From Dichotomocladium elegans (taxonomy: Eukaryota; Mucoromycota; Mucoromycetes; Mucorales; Lichtheimiaceae), in NCBI GenBank assembly GCA_025716815.1, contig JAIXMN010000002.1, positions 868,001-932,000 of the forward strand: DNA of 64,000 nucleotides. Direction: 5' to 3'. Below, in pieces: positions 57,472 through 64,000 of the stretch; within the stretch, counting starts at the first letter, position 1; each line of letters starts with the position of its first letter. The notes beneath the pieces are model-generated. The model had not been told where the DNA came from. It saw only the letters and a program-made list of their open reading frames with translations, and made no database searches. The position numbers and the translations under genes are program-made.

Positions 57472-57960
57472 GGTGACAATGACTGTAGGTTCAGGTTTTT
57501 ACGATGTTACTGGGAATTATAATGGAGACAAAAGTCAATGACTTCCTTAAGCTTCACGCTGTCAAGAAAGATAAAAAGAGACGAAAGGAAGCCACATCCG
57601 AGATTCCTTTTTCTTCCTTCCAGCGGTGCTGGAAATCTCGGAAAAGTTTAACGGAAGCAACAAAATTAACAGCTCTGCACCCCTTGGCTTCAGACGTTTC
57701 AACACAGGTACGACAGGAAAAACAGCAGAGCGGACATAGCAAAATAACCGTATACCTACTTAATGAATAGCAGTAACTATATGACATTAGCGATCAACTG
57801 TGTGGTTGTAGGCGGAAGAAAGTCGTCACGTTTTTTGCATTTAAGGCCTGCTGCATGATTTTATTGATGGGAGAAAAAGTGTCTATCCACGACGTTGCGT
57901 ATTATTGTCATTATCGTATCGTTTCCTATATATTGAAGAGATGATTGTTGGATATATTGA
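57472..57960. other. Intergenic region
   Basis: About 489 bases between the 5' end of the Zn2Cys6 array gene and the CMC2 stop. The 88-codon plus-strand run at 57504-57770 starts only 33 bases from the array gene start on the other strand and has no motif I know; unsupported. Confidence 0.4.
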
Positions 57961-58300
57961 TTATCTCGAGCCGGCCGTTGGGGGTTCTTCCATATCCTTC
58001 CATATCTTCTCCATCCGCTTCCGCTTTTCGTACGATTTGTGCTTGTTCTCTGCCCGGTCAGCAAGGAACTAGACAAGCATATCATTAAACGCAGTCTAGT
58101 CAGTGAAGGTTCTGTTGCTCAGATAGATAGATAGATATATTTCTACGAACCTCCTCTTTCAAGCACTGATCAAGCGCCTGTTTTTTGGCATTACAAGCAC
58201 CAGAGAATTTGTTTAGGAATCCAGCACGATGACATTCCTCAAGTGCTTCGATGGCTTCCAAGCAACCTTGATGCTTATGCTGAGCTAATGGTGGATGCAT
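57961..58300 (-). CDS. CMC2: Cytochrome c oxidase assembly protein CMC2
   Basis: Small twin-Cx9C protein of the mitochondrial intermembrane space. Exons 58300-58151 and 58068-57961, 85 residues. The first C-x9-C is CLEAIEALEEC and the second CNAKKQALDQC; the start MHPPLAQHKH and FSGACNAKK match the family. The C-terminal half is a charged helix (KRKRMEKIWKDM). Upstream in-frame ATG at 58369 would add a hydrophobic leader and is less likely. Confidence 0.88.
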
Positions 58301-58542
58301 TATGAAGGTCGTTTCTTGAGTCCCGGGAAGAGAAACAAAAAAGAAAACAAAAAAAGTCAGCTGTTCCAAAAAGTTAAGAGAAAGAATGTGTTGTTTGGGG
58401 GAACGCGGGGGACGGAGTCGTGTAGCTTGTGAAGCACCGCGCGCAAAATGCAGAACGTTAAACTGTACGTGCGCAAATCCAACAACAGAATAGCTTTCCT
58501 CTCATCTTTTCCCTTTTCTTTTTTTGCTCACTAAAGCGTAAT

Positions 58543-59901
58543 ATGCAGCACTATGAAAGCGCATTACCACCCAGGGCGCAGTGGGAGTTAGCATTCATAT
58601 ATGCTTTTGTTACTGTCTTTGGTGGTTTTGACAGACAAGGAATACATGCCTTTCCGGATCTACAGCCGGAGGTAAAGAAAAATGTGACAACATCGTGACA
58701 GCTTCCTCATTTTCGTGATTGATCTCCATTGACTGAATAGGATTTGGAACGATCGCTTAATGGAGAAAATAATCCTTTACTAAATGATCTGCTGACGAGC
58801 TTCCTGAGCAACACACTCAATCGTAAAAAACGACTAGAGTAAAGTGAAATTCTTCGGAACGTGCCTTGTAATAACGACTCAAATCAAATGTGTATCATAC
58901 AGCATTAAGCAATGTCACAAAGAATTGTTGAAATTGATTAATTCGAAAATGTCGTTAATGGAGGCAGATCTTCAAACGAACCCCTTGCAAAACAATTCTT
59001 TTGAGCAATTAGAGCCAACAACCAAGGTTAGTCTTTCCCTCTTCAAGATGCGATCCAGAGTTTGGATTTATGCGTAATTTTTCTGACATGGTTATTCCCT
59101 TTTACACGAAACACTCGTTAAGCTCACCTTGCTTCGATATATGGTGGAATGGCAGCTCCAAGACAGCAACATCATCCGGAGTATCGTGGATACATCAAAG
59201 GGAACCAGCGAGCCCTCGATTCGCTCAATGCCTGTCGGGACAGACAGCAAAAAGAGAGCCTACTGGCATTTTGGTGGTAAATAGAGAAGGTTTAACGTTG
59301 GGATTTGGCTTGATGAGCGTAACCTTTCATTTTGTTAACAAAAGATGCGCCATGGTTATGGAGAGAGAAATCAAAGCTAAGATCAGGATGTCAGTGGGAA
59401 ACAGGTAAGAGTCTTACGATGACTGTAGTGACAATAGTCGTTTTTCTGACAAAGTAGTCAGTATCTCGAACCATAGAAGAACTACAACACTTTGCAGAAT
59501 CGCTAGCCAAAGACATCCGCTCTGAACGTGAACTTGCAGAATATATCACGCAAGAAATTATTCCACTCGCAGAAGAGGCTGTCCGCCGCAAACAGCGGAA
59601 AGAGAGGGAGCGCGACAGACAAGTCTTGGCCGAGCAGCTGATTACAGAACGTCGGTTACGGCCGCGACGGGGCGTTCGCCCGGCTAGATATAACTTCGAC
59701 GATATGTACAAAGACGAGGATTTCGCAGATAGAAGCGATGATTATATATGTGAATCTCCTGCTGCAGTTGAACAGTCTACACCTCCCACTCGATCGAGCA
59801 ACAGACTCAATCCTCGACCTTCCTCGCTACCCATGTATATAGATGAACACTGGACAATTCCAACGACTTCTGCAAAAGATGTTCGCCCCATTGCGGAGTA
59901 G
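58543..59901 (+). CDS. DDT-WHIM domain chromatin protein
   Basis: Resembles accessory subunits of ISWI-type remodelers. The DDT-like start reads QWELAFIYAFVTVFGGF ... LQPEDLERSL ... NDLLTSFLSNTLN, then IKQCHKELLKLI, the WHIM1-like KLTLLRYMVEWQLQ and the WHIM2-like SIRSMPVGTDSKKRAYWHFG, followed by a WETVSRTIEEL-type block and a basic, arginine-rich tail (RRKQRKERERDRQ, LRPRRGVRPARY). Seven exons or so; exon edges between 58850 and 59460 are by eye. No PHD, bromodomain or ATPase domain is present, so it would act with partners. Length about 330 residues. Confidence 0.7.
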
Positions 59902-60488
59902 AATGTACATATTGAAGTTTTATAAAAGTATGCTCGGACCGTTTGCTGTCATATTTGTTCATATATACTACTAATATTTCCTGAAAAAATGCGAGGTTGG
60001 CCATAGCAGTATTGACGTCGAAGGATATCACTGTAGCCGGTGGCTATTATCCCAGTAGATCATGTTTTCATTTGATCTGCTCTGAGTCGACCCTGTGGAT
60101 TTTCTCAAGAATACGCTTCTTTCTTATCGCTTCATAAGGAATAGATTCGCGATAGAACATAAGGTGTCCCATCGCGAGAGACTTTCAAGATCAGCGAAGA
60201 GCACCACGTGGTCTTGCGGGCTAGCAGTGACGAAGGTGTCTATCTGTGCATCTGTCAATTCTGATATTGCTCCTCTTCATTCCACTTCTGCCTATTGCAT
60301 TACTCATTGACAATATCGGCATCCATGGTGCTTATTTTAGAGCAAAGCTGTCATTGGATGTTGTTGAGCCATTAAGCGTAGGCAGGACAACTAAGCGTAT
60401 CATCTGTTTATTCGTCCGTATCGTCCAAGTGCTGCTACGAGTAGTCTAGTCACTATCCGACTGGTCACCCAGAAAAGAGACATTAAGT
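59902..60488. other. Intergenic region
   Basis: About 587 bases between the converging DDT-WHIM and HIRIP3-like genes. No gene supported. Confidence 0.4.
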
Positions 60489-61920
60489 TTATTGCTTGGC
60501 GTTTCTTCCTGTCCCGGTTCCTGCTTGCTCTAAGTTACACTTTTCATCGACAAAGGCACATAATATCCTACTAACCTCCCCCTCATCCTCGGATTCGATT
60601 ATACGTCTCCGTTTCTGAGATCGAGTGCCACGTCGCCCCCGAGTCTCTTCGTCCAGAATATTCTCTTTACTCAAGCTTTCAATCTCTGCTTTAAGTTCGC
60701 GTTCGGCTTTGATTTTTTGGCACTTTTCAAGCGTTGGCCGCCCTGTTTATGTGTATAGCAGATGAGAGCGCTGTGCGGGTATTGTATCCAGAACAACTTC
60801 ATTTTTTACCCTCCACGCCGATATCCCTAAGTATACTCTTGAGCCTTTCGATCTGGGAGTTCACTGTTTCGCAGTCGGCTAGCTCCTTTATCCACATTTT
60901 GCGCACTCCACATTTGAAAACGTATGATTTTAAGCGCTTTACAGTTTCCTCTGCTGCTGAAGAAGATGATGGCGATGTCGTTTTACACAAAGCGGACTTT
61001 TGTTATGTGAATAAGAGGAAAATTCGGAATTCTTATATATACATCAATACAACATGAAAATGCTAGAATACTTACTTTTGATTCATTCTTATCTTTTGCT
61101 TTTGCCGTTGCAGAAGCCTTTTCGGACTTTCGCTTTCGTTTAGCTGGAGGCGTTTTCGCAGCGGGCTTCTGGTTTTGCTCCCCTTCTTCTTCGTCTTCGG
61201 GGTGATCCGCTGGTTCGGCTGGAGGCGTGTTCGCTGGGGACTTTTGGTTTTGTTCCTCTTCTTCTTCAACTTCGGGGCGATCCGTTGGTTCGGCGGGGAT
61301 TTGCTCCTAGAGATCATGTCCCAGTGCTTTCATCAATATATATTCACTCTTTTATATGCCCAAATTGATCCTACGTGCTCAGATTGGGGCGATTGTGAGG
61401 TTTTATCCGTTGGTTCGTTGTTCTCTTCCTGCTCCATTATTTTGGCCTATATAAACTGATCGTTGAGCTATGTCTTTGTAGTTATGTACTTGCTCAAGCA
61501 GAAAAAATGAGAAACACTTGCAAATATCGCATCAATCTTGCTGTTGATAATCTTCTTATATTCGTCTAGCGCTTTCTCCTCTAGATTCTATATCATGCAG
61601 CGCATGAGCAAAGCCGTATCTTTTAAATAATATGCTCGCAAACGATAATAATCAAATAGCTTACAAGTTTCCTTTCGAGCTCGCGGCGTATTTTGAAAAC
61701 CGTCAAGACGCTCATGATGGCAGATAGATCAGCATGCATAATTTGTGGCTGGACCTTTGCTTTAGGGACTTACTTCGGATCTCCATTGCGGATTATGCTA
61801 CAACAATAAAACAGAACACATGAATATTGCAATTCGATATTTGGCCATTATAGCACAGTACTTTTCCAGCTCGTCGTGGACGACTTCCGATTGCACGTAA
61901 TCTTCGCTAATTTCTACCAT
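60489..61920 (-). CDS. DEK_C plus HIRIP3/CHZ-like histone chaperone
   Basis: Start at 61920 (MVEISEDYVQSEVV). The first exons give HDELENIIRNGDPK, SVLTVFKIRRELERKL and a K-I-I-N-S-K-I helix, the pattern of the DEK C-terminal domain. A long acidic and lysine-rich middle with two near-copies of a proline/glutamate unit (PAEP-DHPE-EEE-EQNQK, around 61150-61300) follows. The C-terminal block VKRLKSYVFKCGVRKMW, SQIERLKSILRDIGVEG and RPTLEKCQKIKAERELKAEI matches the HIRIP3/CHZ module that binds H2A-H2B. The last exon ends RNAKQ, by a possible 50-base intron after SEDEGE. Several introns; middle exon edges approximate. Confidence 0.7.
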
Positions 61921-62070
61921 AATAGAGTGCAATTATAAATCTCGATAATCGCGCTCTGCCATAAAAAAAAAAAGAGGACGCGACATTTTGCGCTCGCCAA
62001 AATTCCCGATTTCCTTTTTCATACACGCATACAACCTTTTTTTTTTTAATTTACACTACACACGAAACCA

Positions 62071-63328
62071 ATGCTTGAGGCCGACGAAGAAGCCCTAACT
62101 TTGTAAGGACACTGTTTTGAGAAAAAGCAACCATGAAGATTCATCGCGTCAGCACTCTAGCCTCCCGACAGAGGACGACAGATTAAAGGCAGAAGTTAGC
62201 GATCTACGACACCGCTGTAAGCATGACGCACATTACCACACAAGTCAAGCCAGCGCTGCATTTAATATATGCAGTTCTAGACAGCTGAAACTTTTCCCTT
62301 TTTTTTGCTCAGTACACCGTGCCAGGGAAGAGAAGAGACGACTTGAGCGAGAGGTGCTAGAAGAACGACTCGCTCTCATTGCAGCTGCACGGTTCTCTGA
62401 GGAAATTCGAGGTATAGTCGAAACAAGGGGCACAAAAGTAGCAGATATCCTTCAACATGATTTATTTTCTAGACGCCACACGGAACAAGGCGGCCGATAT
62501 GAAAACAATACACAAGGAGGTATGATGTCTACGAGATCATAGATAGGACGAGCACAAGGTTTGGTCTTGGCTTAATCATTTCAATGTAGCTTTTGGACCA
62601 ATGGATGGCGACAGCTTCAGCACGGTGCCTGCAAGAAGTCATTGCGTATTATCGGCTGGGTGGAATCACCACGTTCAACTATCAAGGCGTATATACGGGT
62701 ATTCGCATGGAGACATTCTATCGCAGCAAGTAGTGCTTACGTTCGATCCACGGAATGATATGCTGAACAAGAAAACTATTTTAGATACCTTCTGCGAACC
62801 CTATTACCTCTTGTTCGAAAGCGAGAATATGGATAGCGACCTGACTATAGCCAAGCATACCCTCCCACACTGTGTCCCTCTTCAACAAATTTCAGCCGCT
62901 TTTGTTCCGCACGATCTGGTGGTAAGAAATATCGAGGTGGAATGAACGAGAAAGAAAACAGGCGATTTACATGAGAAATATCACTTTAGTCCTTCTTGCG
63001 AGTTGTACACGATTTTTTGCTTGCATACGTCTCTCGACGAGAACAAGTCGAAGAACTCAAGAAGATTAAAGCGCAACGTCCATCACTCGTCAGCGTTACC
63101 ACGGAGCATGCCGCGAAGGACAAGGTCACATTGATTGAGAAGGTCAACCGACGGCAGGCCATCCGTATTCAGTTGTTTTACCAGGACAAATCAAGCGACT
63201 ATCCCTCTGAAGTGCGGATTAGAGAAAGCCCACCATCAGGGCGTTCGTTTGACGACATGGAGGAAGTATTTATGAAGAACAAATTACTCGATGCATATCA
63301 GATGGCATTTAATATAAACAATTCATAA
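62071..63328 (+). CDS. Kinetochore protein CENP-O/Mcm21-like
   Basis: Inner-kinetochore subunit of the COMA/CENP-O group. Exons are short: MLEADEEALTF, a coiled-coil-forming segment (DDRLKAEVSDLRHRC, REEKRRLEREVLEERLALI), then the RWD-type core: AYYRLGGITTFNYQGVYTGIRMETFY, FCEPYYLLFES and AKHTLPHCVPLQQI, with the family H-T-x-P-x-x-x-P-L element. The C-terminal exon continues HDFLLAYVSRREQVEELKKI and IRIQLFYQDKS. Last residues are NINNS. Family level is inferred from motif order; start at 62071 with a 5' GT donor after TTT. Confidence 0.75.
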
Positions 63329-63356
63329 TGAATGGGGTAGGACATGAATATTCGAT

Positions 63357-64000
63357 CTAAACATAAGGGTTGATGGGATATACATTGATGATCGGCGGCG
63401 ACCGTGCGATGGCTGCTTTGATCAGTACGTCAAATTTAGTAAAAACTTTTAACTGCTGCATCCCAGTATCAGGATCATAAGTTTCGCTTGGTAGCGCAGC
63501 AATCTGAGAGGGTTTAGCAACTGGGAGGCTTGGACATGACTCAATATCATCATCACTAGTGCTTTCGACGGGCTCCATAATATAAGTGGGCGAGCCGTCC
63601 TCGCGTGATGGCACCGGTACTCCCTTTTGCCAGTAGATCGACAGCGAGAAATCGGAGGAATCAAGCTTTGCCTTCGTGATAGGTAATGTGTCCAAGGGAA
63701 TCCGTTTCTCAATGCCGTATTCCGGCACAATAACATCAAAAGCCTCTTTGGTCACCTGAACAACAACTGCGGATCGAATAATCGGCCCAGAAGTTTGTTC
63801 AAGTCTCTGCAAATAATGAGCAAGATAAAGTTGAATACTTTGATCCTGGGCATTTCTGGCTCCGTCGCTTTTGCGATTGCAGTCTAGCGCAATTTTCTGA
63901 ACCTTCTTGGTATCATATCCACTCGCTTTTTTGCCTTGAAGCGATGCATCGAGAAGTCGATGTACAATGATATCGGCATAGCGGCGGATAGGTGAAGTGA
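63357..64000 (-). CDS. RNB-type exoribonuclease (DIS3L2/SSD1-like), 3' end
   Basis: Partial gene running off the right edge. The visible 214 codons begin within the RNB domain (TSPIRRYADIIVHRLLDA, the conserved C-terminal RNB signature) and go on through YLAHYLQRLEQTSGPIIRSAVV and an S1-like beta-bar (VTKEAFDVIVPEYGIEKRIPL) to the C-terminus FDVLIKAAIARSPPIINVYP. The catalytic aspartates lie beyond the window. DIS3L2-type enzymes degrade uridylated RNA; SSD1-type relatives are often catalytically inactive. The visible part does not separate them. Confidence 0.85.
   Translation of the reverse strand, partial: TSPIRRYADIIVHRLLDASLQGKKASGYDTKKVQKIALDCNRKSDGARNAQDQSIQLYLAHYLQRLEQTSGPIIRSAVVVQVTKEAFDVIVPEYGIEKRIPLDTLPITKAKLDSSDFSLSIYWQKGVPVPSREDGSPTYIMEPVESTSDDDIESCPSLPVAKPSQIAALPSETYDPDTGMQQLKVFTKFDVLIKAAIARSPPIINVYPINPYV

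Noticed and set aside
57504..57770. 88-codon open frame
   Set aside because: Starts 33 bases from the divergent array gene start, leaving no room for promoters, and has no recognisable domain.

Overview
This window is nuclear DNA of a fungus. The genes carry short spliceosomal introns (mostly 50-90 bases, GT-AG, two apparent GC-AG), the histone genes sit in divergent pairs, and typically fungal families occur (Tsp2-like tetraspanin, SOM1, cytochrome b5-acyl-CoA dehydrogenase fusion, Zn2Cys6 domains). Protein-level resemblance and very compact spacing suggest an early-diverging lineage, most likely Mucoromycota (Mucorales-like). That placement is inference; no rRNA or other phylogenetic marker is present.

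Layout. 1-7.4 kb: membrane-traffic and organelle genes (tetraspanin, COPI-associated protein, PEX11-like, TM9/nonaspanin, MARVEL-like). 7.4-16.8 kb: a gene-poor, AT-rich island holding a decayed Fanzor (eukaryotic TnpB-like) gene, a decayed Ty3/Gypsy pol fragment, two diverged LTRs of one family and, midway between the LTRs, an intact initiator tRNA-Met gene. 16.8-32.4 kb: metabolism and mitochondria (bacterial-type glycyl-tRNA synthetase, SOM1-like, a putative GPI-anchored protein, HDAC/acetylpolyamine-type deacetylase, FYRN/FYRC protein, AUH-like hydratase, proteasome chaperone PSMG4-like, PTPMT1-like phosphatase, sugar transporter, cytochrome b5-ACAD fusion). 32.5-45.1 kb: a divergent H2A variant, TYW1, a 919-residue coiled-coil protein, the pairs H4/H3 and H2A/H2B, ribosomal protein uL15 and ubiquitin-eL40. 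45.4-55.2 kb: a P5-type ATPase with a cysteine-rich ectodomain, NAC-alpha, mitochondrial uL23 and purine nucleoside phosphorylase. 55.6-64 kb: a protein with six tandem Zn2Cys6 clusters, CMC2, a DDT/WHIM protein, a DEK_C-HIRIP3-like histone chaperone, a CENP-O-like kinetochore protein, and the 3' end of an RNB exoribonuclease.

The most unusual locus is the minus-strand gene at 55604-57471. When spliced it encodes six consecutive Cys6 motifs (C-x2-C-x6/7-C-x5-C-x2-C-x6/8-C). Four are joined to the preceding repeat by phase-1 introns falling at the same point, between the first and second cysteine; the first repeat has the same intron on its 5' side. This is a clear signature of exon duplication. 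Zn2Cys6 regulators normally carry one such cluster.

Several genes end in a tiny last exon (TM9 protein, uL15, eL40, NAC-alpha). Reading on through the intron would give a wrong C-terminus, and splicing restores the family-typical tail. All exon boundaries here were read by eye from splice signals and reading frame; none has transcript support.
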